Translations under genes and position numbers: made by a program
Source: Adiantum capillus-veneris
Lineage: Eukaryota; Streptophyta; Polypodiopsida; Polypodiales; Pteridaceae
Length of the DNA: 64,000 bases
Direction of reading: 5' to 3'
Assembly (NCBI GenBank): GCA_014529385.2
Contig: CM043963.1
Location: forward strand, 69,586,912 to 69,650,911
Notes under the pieces: model-generated
What the model was told of the DNA's origin: nothing
What the model saw: only the letters and a program-made list of their open reading frames with translations
Database searches by the model: none
Shown: positions 34,041 to 46,310 of the stretch, piece after piece
Numbering within the stretch: position 1 is the first letter of the stretch
Layout: each line of letters begins with the position of its first letter

Positions 34041-35462
34041 CCTATCCCCAAGAATAGGAAAGTGATGATCCTTTGCAATGAGCATCCTCTTTTGGAGCTT
34101 CGATGGTAGAAGCCCTAGAAGTCTCATTGCGAGTATTCTTCTTGGGGCAAGAATGATAGCCATGTCCTTGCTCCCCACACTTGAAACACTTATGGTCCTT
34201 GCAAAAATCTTCAAGCTCTTCACCAGAGAAATTTTTTTAACCTTTGTAGACTCCCTTATCCTTGGAGTGATTGTTATTGTTGTTAATGGAAGTGCCTTGG
34301 GAAGAATTTTGAACATTGGTTTTCCCCTTTGCATTAATTTTTCCTTTGTTGTCCATGGATTTGACATTACGTCCAACCCCTTGATGGAAATTGATGCGTG
34401 AAGAAACCATGGTATGATGCATTACTTTGCTAATAGTACCAAGCCATTGAGAGTTGAAGTATTTGGCCATCTCGTCAGGTAATCCCGCACAAAATTGATG
34501 CCTTTTCTCGGCAAAGTCTATCTTTTAAAAGACAGTAGCCTTGAGATGTAAATCCCAAAACTTGTGTACATACGTGTGGATAGACTCATGAGAGAGAATC
34601 TTCAAGCTGCACCACATTTGGTAAGCACTTTGTCCTTCGCATCACTTGAAAGGAATTGCTTCATGATGGAAACTCGTAGAGTTTTCCATGTCTTTAGGGC
34701 TTCATCGTTGCCACGAAGGCTAGCCCACCATTGACGAGCTGATTTTTTAACGTGCATAGCTACATGGTGTAGCTTGGAGGACTTTGTAAAGCCCTCGTCT
34801 CCAAAGGCCGCATCAAATTGCTGGATGAAGGCCAACACTTTTTTGGTAGCACCAAAGGTGCCATCATCGGTGAGAAAAGAGATACTCTTTCCTCCCTCCT
34901 TGAATTTCTTTAGCTTTTGTGACCTTAACCATGCACAAAATTATTTCCAATGTCCTCCCCTCTTGTATTCTCTAGGAGAATAGCCATAGCTTTCGTCGGA
35001 AGATGAAGACGGTGAAGAAGAAGTAGAAGAGGGTGACCTCTTCCTAGCCCTTTTCTTCCTTTGTTTCCTCTCTTCTATTTTGGAGTGGCGAGGAGAAGGA
35101 ATATGTGTTGATCTTTTCCTCTTGGGAGGAGTGGGTGATTGTCTTCATGGAGCCACATCTTCAGAGGAACTTAAACTTTCATTTCTTTCTTGTTCTTTGG
35201 ATTCCTCCTCTTGTATGGGAGAAAGTCTTCTTTTGGGGGTCTCTTTAAGAGGCCTCCTAAGCTCTCTCTCCTCTTAGAGTGGAAGGGAAATTCCATAAGC
35301 ATGAATTTGTTGAGTAGCTTTGGCTTGCAAAGCAGGGTTGCCCATAGCTTGCTGCAACCTAGTGATGAGATAATTCACAAACATGTGAGCACCTTCATGT
35401 GAAAAATCAAAGCTGTCAATTTTCATTCTACTCTCTTGATTATTTTCAACCATGTTAACCAA
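34041..35462 (-). pseudogene. gypsy B gag with CCHC zinc knuckle
   Basis: Starts at the ATG at 35462 (MVNMVENNQES). It has a Ser/Arg/Lys-rich linker (about 35250-35000), the capsid segment ARQWWASLRGN (about 34740) and zinc knuckle CFKCGEQGHGYHSC (about 34188-34147). At least four stops and frame changes break it. Ty3-type capsids bear the WW pair seen here. Confidence 0.8.
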
Positions 35463-35854
35463 ATATATGTATGTACCTAGTGTATGCTTTGTTAATTCAA
35501 AACCTTAGTTGCCACTCCTCTTAGCCTTTGAAAATCGACTCTTAAGTATCTGCACCCATGTCTCAAAGTGGTTAATTATAGAGAGTAATGGAGTAGGTCT
35601 AACATAGCAGAGTTGCCAAGGTCTAGCTCCTTTTGGACTTCTTATGGCTCAATAATGGTAAAGCCGTAGGCAAGTCTGAAAAGACTCCATTATTAAGTCC
35701 AAATCTCTCGAGGTGCGCACTATATCCCACATAATGTACTCAACAAGACCGATAATAGATCCTAGTTCCACTTACCCTAATATAATTAACAACATCAACC
35801 ATTTATAGGCTAGTTAAGGACCTCTCTTCCTAAGCAAGAAAAGAGAAACCAAAT

Positions 35855-35866
35855 GCTCTGATACCA
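35855..35866 (-). other. gypsy B primer-binding site
   Basis: The minus strand reads TGGTATCAGAGC, the exact plant initiator-tRNA-Met complement, one base inside the LTR end. Confidence 0.9.
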
Positions 35867-35867
35867 A

Positions 35868-37548
35868 TGTAATGGAATTGGCCTATTTAACTTGAGAGTA
35901 GCGGAAATTAATGAGAGTACTTTTGAGAAATGAATTTGTAAGCATAGCGGGTGAGCATAATTGAAGATAGCAACATAATCATAGCAATTATTGAACTTGG
36001 CATGAAAAATACTTTTGCAAGAGAGAGAATTTAGAGAACATGACAATAGTTGAGGACCGGATTTATGTGCAATCGGTCCCCCCTCCAATAGGCATTTGTA
36101 TTATGATTTCTCCCATTAAGAGAGACTTGTTACAATACAATCTTTTTGTTCCTTGTGACGTAGGTGATGCAATGAAGATGGAAAGCTTCATGCATCACAA
36201 GCATAACATAAACTTGAAGAAAGCTTTAACTATCCCAAGACCTCAAACACCTTCGAAGGTGGAGAGAGATAGCAGGGAAGAGGAAGAAGAAACATTTCAT
36301 AGAAGAAAAAATTAGTTCCTCACTTATCATACTCTTCTTGCTAGCATACATAATTGAATAGTAATGAAGATGGAGAAGATGGAAAGCTTAAGCATTGAAG
36401 CATGGCTCTTGGTTGGATTTGCACTTCATAAGTAAGAGTGTTGGTGTAGGCTCTCAACCTCTACTTTCTTGGAGAAGGAGAGGGAGCTCTTGCACTTTGC
36501 ACATTGCATAATCATAGTATGTGTGACTGTGTGTGGGTGAGTATACCCCCTAAGCAACCCCCAAGCTTGCTTGGGTAGACCCCCCCCCCCCCCCCCCCCC
36601 CCCCCCTTGTAGCTCATGCTTGAAGCTCATTGGACCCCTCTAGGCCTAGCCAATCATAAGCAGGAGTCATACCAAGCAGCAGGGGTAGCCTTGGGACAAG
36701 TGTCCCCCTTTCCACTTTGAGAGAGAGGACTTGATAAATGAAAAATCAATTAATTAAATCTCCTAAATTATCATTGGACCCCTTGGGTGACCAACCAATA
36801 GGCTTCAGGCACACCATGAGGGCAACATGAGCAGGAACTTTCCAAGGGTCCCTTATGCTTTCTTTGTATGGAGTAGGTCTTGTGACCAATAGGCTTCAGG
36901 CACACCATGAGGGAAACACGAGCAGGAACTTTCCAAGGGTCCCTTATGATTTCTTTGTATAGAGTAGATCTTGTGTGAGTGTGTGGGTACTCTCTCTCAT
37001 CCCCCCTCTTGTAGGGCTCGCCCCCTCCTTGTAGGGATTGGATTTGACCTTTTGACACCACAAGCTCCTCATGCAAAGGCCTAGTTCCCACCACAAGCTT
37101 GTCCTTTAAGCACTTTAAGCTTGGGCTAGTTCTTACCGCAAGTACAACCCTAGCATCTCAAGCTTGTCAACAAGCATCTCATTTATCAAGCACCTCGAGC
37201 ATCTCAAGCACCTCAAGCAGCTTTGTCATCAAGCAGGACAAGCACCTCGAGCTGGGCCGGGTTCTTGCCTCAAGCTCAGCCCTAGATTACCTAAGGTCAA
37301 AGGACTTTTACACACATTATTGGAGGTCTTCAATGAAGCTAACCCTAAGGTATTATACTCCATTGGTTGGCCTTGCTCTTTGATAGAACATCTCCCATTT
37401 GGGCCCCTTTACCATTGGCCTCTGTTGAGATAGATCTATAAGCACTTGTCTATATCTTAACCCTTGTTCCCGTTTATTCTCCCACATTAAGTGATCAGTT
37501 TAATATGAGAAAGTCAATTGGGTTGGTATGATATTAGATTTTATGACA
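35868..37548 (-). repeat. gypsy B 5' LTR (1681 bp)
   Basis: Starts TGTAATGGAA and ends TTTTATGACA. It carries a 27-base C run (36580-36606) and a ~95-bp tandem duplication (about 36789-36882 and 36883-36972) that is single in the left LTR. Confidence 0.9.
36580..36606. repeat. Homopolymer run of 27 C
   Basis: An uninterrupted C run within the gypsy B 5' LTR. Length is likely to be unreliable in sequencing. A second run of 16 C is at 40400-40415. Confidence 0.9.
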
Positions 37549-37771
37549 ATTATATTGTTGGCATTTTTGCTCGTTTTTTACATGAATCACATCGTTGAAA
37601 ATTTTATTTTGCATCAGCAAACAAAGTTGGCCACTAAATTCTAGCCATCAATATAGCTTTAGAAGTAGTTTCATGACAAAAATGACCTCCTGTCACACCT
37701 GGGTGCACTTGTTCCAAGATAGGAAGGTAATAATCCTCATTGGCACATAGTCTAAGATGTTGGTCCTTTCC

Positions 37772-38737
37772 TCATTGATAAAGTTGATGTCCAATCATCA
37801 CGTAGCTGGTTTCTTCCATTTTGATTTCTCTCTTTCTTATCTTACTCATATCTTCAAGGGATGTCATATTAACTAGATATTCTACCAGATATCTACTCCA
37901 TTGTGGTGTCACAAAGATCTGGAATAACATGGCATGAGGTACGGTAGCCTTTTTCTTACACTGAGAACAATTGTTTACATAATCATGAATTTCTATCCTC
38001 ATCATAGGCCAATAGACCTGTAGACAGGTTAATCATCATAAGGTTTGGTCTTTCACAAAGTGGAGTCCTACTACCATCATATGAGCTTGACTCGAATAGT
38101 TTGCATGTTCCTCAAGGCCCAATGTACGATAGTAGAATCCCATCCTTGTTTCTCCGATATAGCCTTCCAACTAGCAATTGATATAAAGCTAAATTCTCAA
38201 GAAATTGTGGTGTAATATGAGTTGGTATCTATGAATCTACTTGAACTATGGTCATCAGCAAAGATACATGGTCCTTCAATCAACCACAAATAACAGATAA
38301 GCATCTAGCAAATAATCATCTATCCCTTTTGGTGCTTCTCTCGAAGTGATCCTTGAGAGGTGATATGCTCTTTAATGAGTTGGGCCCTTTTTTACTAACA
38401 CTATGAATTCAAACTTGAGTAGGATGATAAACCATCTTACTATTCTTCCTGTATTGCATGGCTTGTTCAACCGATAGAGTAAGTCTTGGTGATCCACAAA
38501 AAAGACAAACTTGCTAGCTAACAAGTAGTGTCAAAATTTATTCACCACATACACCATTGCAAGGCCCTCCCTATTGGTGGTGGTATACTTATTTTCCACC
38601 AATTTTAATTTTGTGATGGCATAGGAAATATAAAACTCCATTGTCTCCTCAATTGGCTGATCTAATATGCATCCAATGGAAAAATTTGAAGCATCAACAT
38701 GCACATGGAAAACTTTGCTCCAATCTGGAGTCTTCAA
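37772..38737 (-). pseudogene. gypsy C RNase H and integrase zinc region
   Basis: RNase H: VHVDASNFSIGCILDQP (about 38695-38645) with the first Asp, then KYTTTNREGLAMVY keeping the Glu. Integrase: HDYVNNCSQCKKKATVPH (about 37985-37930) with the C-x2-C pair. The stretch between is full of stops. Confidence 0.75.
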
Positions 38738-39014
38738 TATTGGGTGCAGATATTAAGGCTTGTTTAAGCTTCTCAAATGACTCCTTACATTCATATTTCC
38801 ATTCAAAGTGAGTGAAAAGTCCATAAATGTGTTTTGCAATGACTACATATATGTAGATGAATCCTATATAATAATCAAAATGGCCCATAAATACCTAAGA
38901 TTGCATGACATTTGTTGGTCTCAACATCTGAGCAGTCACTCTTACTTTCTCCATGTATGTGTCATTATCATTTTTTGATACAATCTGTCCAAGAATTTTG
39001 ACATGTTGGTCACG

Positions 39015-39571
39015 CTAAAAGACATGACACTGTAAGCAAAGATTCCCCATTTTTGTGGAAAAATCCATTTTATGTTGATATTTGGAATCTATGGCTAATT
39101 GATTGTAACCAAAGAATCCATCCAAGAAGCTATAAGCCTCTTTCCCAGCTACTCGTTCTAGAACATGGTCTGTGATAGGAAGAGGATAGTTATCTCGTAT
39201 GGTAGTCGCATTCACCCTATTGAGTTACACTCAGAGTTTGACATTCTTTTTTGGCACTATCACAATAGGTGATACCGAATCAATGTGTTCTATTTCATAG
39301 ATGAAGTCAAATTTCTTGAGCTTCTCGGTCTCTTCCTTGCAAAGGTCTCATTGTAGGTGTATGGTGGTTGTCTGCTTGGCTTAGCACCATCTCTTGTAGG
39401 GATATTATGCTGACATATTTTAGGATCCACCCCCTTGATATTTTTATAGGACCAAGAAAAAATGTCTCTATGCTCTTTTAACATCCAAATGAGGATTTCT
39501 TCCTCCTCTAGAGATAAATTTGTAGCTATATATGATGGTTTAGAGTCCCCTCCCAGCTCTCGTAGGTCCAT
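39015..39571 (-). pseudogene. gypsy C reverse transcriptase N-terminal region
   Basis: The linker ILIWMLKEHRDIFSWSYKNI (about 39520-39460) typical of plant gypsy elements precedes NYPLPITDHVLERVAGKEA and YSFLDGFFGYNQLAI (about 39130), the reverse transcriptase LDGYSGY-like block. The catalytic xxDD block is not readable. Confidence 0.75.
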
Positions 39572-39772
39572 TCATTTGGCATTTTTAAGTCCCTCATAGG
39601 ATTTTCCAGGTTCTTTTGGTTGCTGCAATGGTTTCTCTACAATGATTATCAAGCTTGCAATGTATATTTTTGAAGTACGAAGGAACACTGATTGCTCTTG
39701 GTTTTTGTTTTCTGACTCTATTTCAATAGTCCAAACCTACTTTAAGGTCCATTTCAACTCCTCATACTTGGC

Positions 39773-40574
39773 CAAGGGGATTCACTCTATATACAAAATG
39801 GGACGCCACCTACGAGTGGACAACTTTGATAAAACCCCTATATACGACTCATATTAGGGACTATGACCCCTCTTTCTACGCTTATACGACAATCAATGAA
39901 GAAAACTATCATACCCCTATCTTACATTTAAACTAAGGAAATTGTGATACCCCTATAAAATTTAGGTCTCGCATTATCTAACATAGTAAAACTATTCAAA
40001 GAGTGCGTAGCATAGTGATTGGCAACATACTAAGTATCCACTCTTCTATTGATCACTAGATGTACCCTCAGTGTATCTGCGTTTGACTTTCAAACTATGT
40101 GTCCAATCAGCCTCCACTCTGGCTGCTCGTCCAATTTTGACCCATCTAAGTTACTCAAATAAAAGTTTATAAAGTTACATGTTAATTTCTCCCTATAAAC
40201 TTTCATCTATACAAAGTCTTTAAAGCTTTCATCCCTCAACAAGTAAACTATAATCACAAAACAAGCAATTGATACAAAGCAATGTTACTTCTTACATGTG
40301 TCTTTGTAGCTATTGACTCACAAGTTTGAGGGCAGACTCTTTTGGGAAGCCATAATTTTGAAACATAAAAACTTCCTCTCATTTTTTCCTTTTCTCACTC
40401 CCCCCCCCCCCCCCCAACCACCCTAAATATGATACCCCCCTCCCTTATTTTTAAGCTTGGGAGATAAGTTATTGGGGGCCTGCCCCTAACTTATACACTT
40501 ATGTAACCTGTAAAAAAAAACCCCTCCTCTACACTTACGTGGTGTGGTAAGTTCTCCATGGTGAATCCCCCGGG
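39773..40574. mobile_element. Non-autonomous Mutator-like element, copy 2 (802 bp)
   Basis: Begins CAAGGGGATTCACTC and ends GTGAATCCCCCGGG, flanked by the 9-bp duplication ATACTTGGC (39764-39772 and 40575-40583). It shares both ends and long internal blocks with copy 1 (for example GACGCCACCT, CATATTAGG, and the end block with CTTATTTTTAAGCTTGG). It is longer than copy 1 by inner segments around 40140-40400. Inserted in gypsy C. Confidence 0.85.
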
Positions 40575-41157
40575 ATACTTGGCTTCGTTCTTGATCTTAG
40601 TTATTGGATCCCATTTCCCCTTAGTCTTATTAGGATTGCCCCATTTATGTTTTGTTTTGTGCATCGATCCGTGTTTTTCATGGCTGTCCCCACTATTTTG
40701 TCCTTGATATCGTCAAGCATTGAGTTTTGTTTTCCATCACTGATTTTAACTCTTTTATTTTCATGTTATTTTCCATTTTCTGCAATACATTTGTTGGCGT
40801 CTACGATGCTGATTTGAAAACTCAAATAAAAATTATTTACCTCCCGTGAGTAGCATTTTTGCACTTACATGTTCCTTCTTTTATTAAAAAAGAACCTCCG
40901 TTGCGAGTGTCTCCTCCTCTAACTCATCTGTGGCATCATAGTAATAATGAGTGAAGAACTACTTCTCCTTGATCAATTCAATAGTTACTATCTGGATAGG
41001 AACTATGTTGTAACCTTCCTTGTGTCACAAAAGTGTGTGGGTGTAGATTTGTTAACACATACATCCAGAGTAACCAGCATTTGATTCCACTCAAATGGTT
41101 CAAATAGATGTTTAGGAAATGGTTTGCATACATATTCAATATCATTTATCTCCCGAT

Positions 41158-41660
41158 TTAGTATACAATCTTCTCTTCATAAACTACCGCTCTCAAAAGC
41201 TCCACATATCCAAATTGAAATGTCTTTATGTATCCATGATGGCAGTTTAGTTTTTGTTGAGGTTTCAAATCCAACTCTTGGATTGGTGTTCTCAAGAAAT
41301 CCTTGTAAGGAAGATCCCTTAAATTTAACCGAGTATTTGGTCCACTTGTTTTAGGTAACGATAATTGTTCCCTCAATCCTGGATCAATAGTATTTGTCTC
41401 ATGAAAGGTCTTCCTAGGATGATTTTTTAATTTCATATTTTTCCAAAATCTACGATGGAAAAAGTGTGGTGCTAGTCAACAATTCCACAAGAGCTGACTA
41501 TCACATTTTTTAGTAAGCCCATTGGTTTTGCAATATGTTCGTCTGCTAGTTGCAGTTTCATTCGTGTTTGTTTAATTGATGGTTTTTCCCAAGCCTCTAA
41601 GACAACTTTTGTGGCTATAGAAATGTCAAGCCACTATCCAAAACAACCGTGGTTGTTATG
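41158..41660 (-). pseudogene. gypsy C protease region
   Basis: The minus strand reads TVVLDSG (active-site block, about 41650-41630) and, after a one-base frame change, SIATKVVLEAWEKPSIKQTR and MKLQLADEHIAKPMGLLKN (about 41615-41520). This is the usual layout of the gypsy protease. The frame 41436-41158 downstream is a linker with no motif. Confidence 0.65.
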
Positions 41661-42357
41661 TCATTGTACTATACCGGATGGGCCGTGTTTCCTTTGTTCC
41701 CCTCACAGTCATCTCCAAATTTTTTCATGGGCATGGATTTGACAATTATAACCCACAACTTCTCATTCTGCAATTCCTCCAAGTTTTCCTGGGTTAACCC
41801 CCTTAAGCCCATCTTTTTCATGGTGACTTGCGGATCCTTCCATATATGTGTTCATATCTTAAGCAGCTCTCCCAATGTGATTGTGCATTAAATAGGAGTC
41901 AACATAATAGACTGTAAGTTTACCACGTCGAAAGTTTTCTTTGGTCTATTCAATTTTCTCGTTCTACACACAATAATTTTTGTTCATTTTCAGCTAGGTA
42001 TGAAGGTAGTGTTCATATTGTTTGAGCTTTTGACAAGCTTAAGTACTTTGTTCTCCAATCTCCATACAAGGATTATTCATCTAGATCCATAGGTGGTTGA
42101 TCTAGCCACACTTCTTTGAAGGAGCTAATTTTAGATCAGACTCTCATCCTTCACGTCCCTAACCCATTCCCAGAGGTGGATTGGTCAGTCTTCGTTGCCT
42201 AAGGAATTCCATCTAATCCCTCACTATCTGGAACTATTAGTTTAGGTGTATCATTGTCTGCTAGAGTTTTTCTCAACTCCTCATCATCTTGCATTTTTCC
42301 TTTGTTTGATCTGTTCCCAAATTTTTCTAATTTCCCTATGATTTTCAATTGAGTCTT

Positions 42358-43260
42358 CTATTTCTCCAACAAAGACTGTGTGATTTGCACTAAGTTTTTG
42401 TAAGCTTCAAGTTTAGTGGTTTCCATGATAGGTGTTGGGTAATTTTTCCTTTTTGTTTCTTGTGTCCGGCCCACTTTCAATCTTTCTTGGAAAGCTTTCA
42501 AGGTTGCATTAATTGGTTTGTATATTTTTTCCATTAGTACAGATCCCACTGATCTTGATTTTGTTTCTTTAAATTTTGATGAAAATGTTTGCATCATTTT
42601 CTCTACCTTCTTTTTCACTTTCTCTTCAATCTCTCTCCGTTGTTTTTGTCTTTCTAATATTATGTTGTTTGGGTTGCTCTTTCTTGAAGACTTTTGAAGG
42701 TTTGTTGGGTGATTTTGACCCAGTCGCACTTTTCTCTCTAGCTTGTGCTCTTGTAACTCCCCGCATTAGAACTATGGGTTCCCCTTTTGATGAGCCACTT
42801 GGCATAACTTGAACTATGTTTATGGTTGCCTTTCCTTTACTTTTGGATTCCTAGGATAATCTTCTGGAAAATGTTCGTCCTTGCTACACACCTTGTACAA
42901 TATGCCTCTATTGGTCTAACATTCTTATTTGGCTCTAGATAGTCATTTTTTTAGTGGTCATCTCCCCCCAAGTTATGGAAAGTTTTTGTCTTTGCTTTAG
43001 GCATTGGTTTCATCATGGGTGGTCTAGCCTTTGGTTTGCAATGACGTGAACTAGTGTTTCATCGAGTGGTGCTTGGTAAACTTGTTGCACTATGATGGGA
43101 GTTGACTGAGTGTACCACTCATCCGCTATTCCCACCATTGAAAAACGCATTTCATTATGCGACGTGATTTGGTACTAGAGCTTTCTTATCCACTCATCCT
43201 TCATGCAGCATGTACTTGACTAGTACAACAATGCTTTTGGGTAGCTGTTGTTAATGGCCT
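42358..43260 (-). pseudogene. gypsy C gag
   Basis: The segments MVGIADEWYTQSTP (about 43140) and VYQAPLDETLVHVI lie upstream. A degenerate zinc knuckle reads YCTRC..KDEHFPEDYP with a frame change (about 42905-42855), the last Cys being Tyr. The frame 42729-42358 is Lys/Glu-rich and coiled-coil-like (RQKQRREIEEKVKKKVEKM). Confidence 0.55.
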
Positions 43261-43273
43261 AGTACAGACTGTG

Positions 43274-43403
43274 TGTTAAGTATAGAGCCTTATTTACCCC
43301 TTGTAATTTTTTGTACTAAAAAAGCACATTTATAAGGCCCTTGTTATGAGGAGAATCCATCGTGCATGAAGAAAAATCACTCGTCAAAAACCAAAATTTT
43401 CAT
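43274..43403 (+). repeat. copia C/D LTR fragment (first ~130 bp)
   Basis: It starts TGTTAAGTATAGAGCC and matches the first 130 bp of the full LTR at 43876, up to CCAAAATTTTCATG. It is then joined directly to an RNase H coding segment, so the rest of the LTR and most of the internal region are deleted. Confidence 0.8.
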
Positions 43404-43875
43404 GGTAGGTGAGAAAGACACTTGTAGAAGCCCTACTAGATATGTTTTCAAAATTCGAGGCACAGCAATAAGTTGGGCTTCAAAAGCTACAGAAAGTGGT
43501 CTCACTTTCTACCATGGAAATAGAAATATGTAGCGATGACATAGGCAAGCAAAGAGATTCTATGGCTTCACAAATTCTTAGAGCATCTTGAATTCAAACA
43601 AGACAAGTGTGTCTTATATAGTGATAGCCTCAGCCTCTCATTCAAGGACAAAGCACATTGAGGTGATAAATCACTTCATATGTACTCTTTTGAAAGAGGG
43701 GCAGCTAAAGCTAGGAAAGGTGCATACAAGTCAATTTCCTGCACACAAGTTGACAAAGGTGGTCAACAAGGAGAAGTTGAGCTTTTGCTCATCTTCAATC
43801 GGCATTCAAGGATTAGAAGCCAGAATATAAAGGAGTCTCAAGTTTGTTTTGGAGATCAGTCTCCAAATGGGAGAT
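43404..43875 (+). pseudogene. copia C RNase H C-terminal fragment and polypurine tract
   Basis: Three frames together show a copia RNase H end: RGTAISWASKLQKVVSLST (about 43450-43510), YSDSLSLSF-like region, HSRTKHIEVINHFI (about 43640-43680) and LKLGKVHTSQFPAHKLTKVV (about 43706-43765). The purine tract AAATGGGAGA directly precedes the LTR start at 43876. Confidence 0.8.
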
Positions 43876-44656
43876 TGCTAAGTATGGAGCCTGATTTACC
43901 CCTTCTGATTTTTTGTATTAAAAATGCACATTTGTAAGGACCCCGTTATGAGGAGAAGCCATCATGCGTGAAGAAAAATCACTTGTTGAAAACCAAAATT
44001 TTCATGATCAATCTCCAACAAAGCTTGAGACTGGCTTTGCCAGAATATTCCTTTGTGCCAAAATATTATGGACAGGCGGCAACCGAAAAGTGGTCAAAAA
44101 ACTGCCGATCGGTGGCCAGTAGTCAATGGCCAATGTGGATGGTGGTTGGAAGTCAATGGCCGGTGGCCAATTTCAAAGGTGGACTTGTCTTCTCAAGGGC
44201 AACCACACATGGGCGGATTGGAGAGTGCTTTTGGACTTGTCTACACAAGGGCGGATTGGAGAGTGATTTTGGACTTGTCTACACAAGGGCGGCTACACAC
44301 GGGTGCCTCTCATGAGAGACTGGGCATCCCTTTTGGCTTATAAAGGAGGCCATTTCTACACACATTTTGGAGTATGAAGTTGATGCATCAAGGTGGATGT
44401 GAGGTGGTGAGAGTGAAGCAAGGCAGAAGCTCTATTAAGGGTATAATCTCTTTGTTACCTACTTCATTTTTGAAGTACTAAAGACATTGAGTCGCTACTT
44501 TCCGGTGAATGTAAGCCACATTGGGTGAACCATGTATAATGTGTGTGCTCTCTCTCTCTCTCTTTCTACTCTATAATCTCTTGTGTGTGATAGTTTGTCT
44601 CTCTTCATTAAGTAAACTACTTATTCATTAACTTAGCTACATCCTATTTTCTAACA
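43876..44656 (+). repeat. copia C/D LTR (781 bp), 3' LTR of C and 5' LTR of D
   Basis: It begins TGCTAAGTATGG and ends TTTCTAACA, bounded by a polypurine tract on the left and a primer site on the right. It therefore serves as the 3' LTR of one internal region and the 5' LTR of the next. It contains about three ~33-bp tandem blocks (GGACTTGTCTACACAAGGGC, 44181-44305). A CT run is at 44546-44564. Confidence 0.85.
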
Positions 44657-44670
44657 ACGGGTATTAGAGA
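44657..44670 (+). other. copia D primer-binding site
   Basis: GGGTATTAGAGA follows the LTR end closely and resembles the tRNA-Met-complementary TGGTATTAGAGC used by many copia elements. Confidence 0.7.
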
Positions 44671-44680
44671 AAGGGGAGTA

Positions 44681-45480
44681 ATGGCGAAGGAATGGAAGCT
44701 CAAGATCAAGAAGTTTAACGGCAAAAACAACCAACATTGGAAGATGCATATTGAAGACTATCTTTACCAGAAGGACCTTTATTTACCACTAGGCGGTCTT
44801 GCAAAGAAGCCCGTAATGATGATAGATTAAGCATGGATTGTCCTTGACTAAAAGACATTGGGAACAATCCAGCTAAGCTTGGCGTCAACGTTGGCCTTCA
44901 ATGTTTTGGAGATGAAGACCACGGAGGGCTTGATGAAGTCACTTGACGGCCTCTAAGAGAAACCATCCACATCCAGTAAGGTATTTCTCATGAAGAGCTT
45001 GTTGAATCTAAAGATGGTAGAGAATGGTTCAGTTGTAGAACACCTAAACGACTTTAGCACCAATATAAGTCAACTTCGATCATTGAAAATCAATTTTGAT
45101 GACAAAGTGTGAGCTCTCCTTATACTATCGTCTCTACTGGATAGTTGGGACAAGCTTGTAATGGTTATAAATAACTATCTCTAGCACAAAGACTCTTAAG
45201 TTTGATGAAGTTGTGGATGTTCTCCTAAGCGAGGAAATGCGAGGGAGAAGCCCATGTGGATCATCAAGTGTTGCACTATCAATCAAAACAAAAGGAAGGC
45301 CTAAGGAGAGGTTCAAAAACCAAAAGGGTCATGATTGCTCAAGACGGAGGAAGTCACACATAAAGTCGGTTCTTGAATGTTGGGAACTGCGGCAAGAAGG
45401 GCCACGTCAAGAAGGATTGATGGTCCAAGAAGAAGAAGGAGTCAGAGTCTCAAGACAACAACAGAGGCCGATGTGACAGG
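44681..45480 (+). pseudogene. copia D gag
   Basis: Begins at ATG 44681 with KIKKFNGKNNQHWKMHIEDY, the standard copia gag start (FxGxNF.xWkxxm), and continues FLMKSLLNLKMVENGSVVEH and HLNDFSTNISQL. Stops occur near 44827, 44850, 44956 and 45109. The zinc knuckle near 45370-45420 is out of frame (N..GKKGHVKKD-like). Confidence 0.85.
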
Positions 45481-46310
45481 TAAAGTAGAGCAAGATGCTC
45501 TAAAACTCTCGTTAGAGAATGTGTCTAATTCTTGGATAGTAGATTTTGGGATTTAATTCCATGCAACACCACACAAGCAACATTTCCAAGATTACACCAA
45601 AGGTAATATAGGTATGTATACTTGGGAGATTATGAAGTTTGTGAAATTGTTGGCAAAGGTACATTTTGTGTCAAAATTGCTATGGAAATGAATGGAATCT
45701 TAAAGATGTTATGCATGTTCCTTCTCTTCGTAAAAATTGGATCTCTACAGGACAATTGGACGATGAAGGTCACAACATTGTATTTGAAAACAAACGGTGG
45801 AAAATCTCAAAGAAATCTTTGGTGGTTGCCAAGGGAGAAAAGGTCGTGCACTTTACTTGTGTACTGTCAGCATGCAATATTCAACTTGTGCAATAGTTAC
45901 AGAAGTCGAAAGTGTGGTGTGGCACTATTGGCTTGGACATATGAGTGCCAAAGGAATGCAAATCCTTCAATCAAAGAAGCTTCAACCAGGTTTGAAAGAA
46001 GTGGACTTAGAGCTCTGTGAAGATTGTGTTTATGGTAAACAAAAGAGAGTACAATTTCAAAATTCAGGGAATGAAAGAAAAAATAAAAAAACTTGAGTTG
46101 CTTCATTCTGATGTTTGGGTCCTGCAAGTACACCGGACTTAGATTTCTGTGAAGATTGTGTTTATGCTAAACAAAAGAGAGTACAATTTCAAAATTCAGG
46201 GAATGAAAGAAAAAATTAAAAAACTTGAGTTGGTTCATTCTGATGTTTGGGGTCCTGCAAGTACACCATCACTTGGTGGCTCGTTGTATTATGTAACATT
46301 CATAGATCAT
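45481..46310 (+). pseudogene. copia D protease, pre-integrase and start of integrase
   Basis: The protease block reads SWIVDFGI.FHATPHK (about 45532-45585), so the DSG triad is altered to DFG. VMHVPSLRKNWISTGQLDDE follows in another frame, then the pre-integrase VWHYWLGHMSAKGMQIL and CEDCVYGKQKRVQF with its C-x2-C pair. The integrase start LYYVTFIDH is cut at 46310 by the DNA transposon. Confidence 0.85.
46010..46258 (+). repeat. Tandem duplication (~125 bp) in copia D
   Basis: The stretch from CTCTGTGAAGATTGTG to GCAAGTACACC occurs twice in tandem (about 46010-46134 and 46135-46258) with a few differences. It duplicates the zinc-binding CEDCVY segment of the pre-integrase. Confidence 0.9.

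Larger units (their letters stand above)
28557..37548 (-). mobile_element. Ty3/gypsy retrotransposon B (decayed)
   Basis: Direct repeats at about 28557-30347 and 35868-37548 are LTRs. A tRNA-Met-type primer site (35855-35866) and a purine tract (30348-30362) set a minus-strand orientation. Gag, protease, reverse transcriptase, RNase H, integrase and a chromodomain-like end can all be read, with many stops and frame changes. The left LTR lacks the first ~250 bp present in the right one, so no target duplication can be checked. LTR divergence is clearly greater than in gypsy A. Confidence 0.9.
37549..43273 (-). mobile_element. Ty3/gypsy retrotransposon C (heavily decayed remnant)
   Basis: Minus-strand fragments appear in the order gag (43260-42358), protease (41650-41450), reverse transcriptase (39571-39015), RNase H (38737-38531) and integrase zinc region (38005-37772). 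It stops at the gypsy B LTR on the left and at a copia LTR fragment on the right, so neither LTR is visible. A Mutator-like element interrupts it (39773-40574). Confidence 0.75.

Noticed and set aside
36426-36617. Gly-run ORF on the minus strand
   Set aside because: It is the 27-C homopolymer in an LTR read on the opposite strand.
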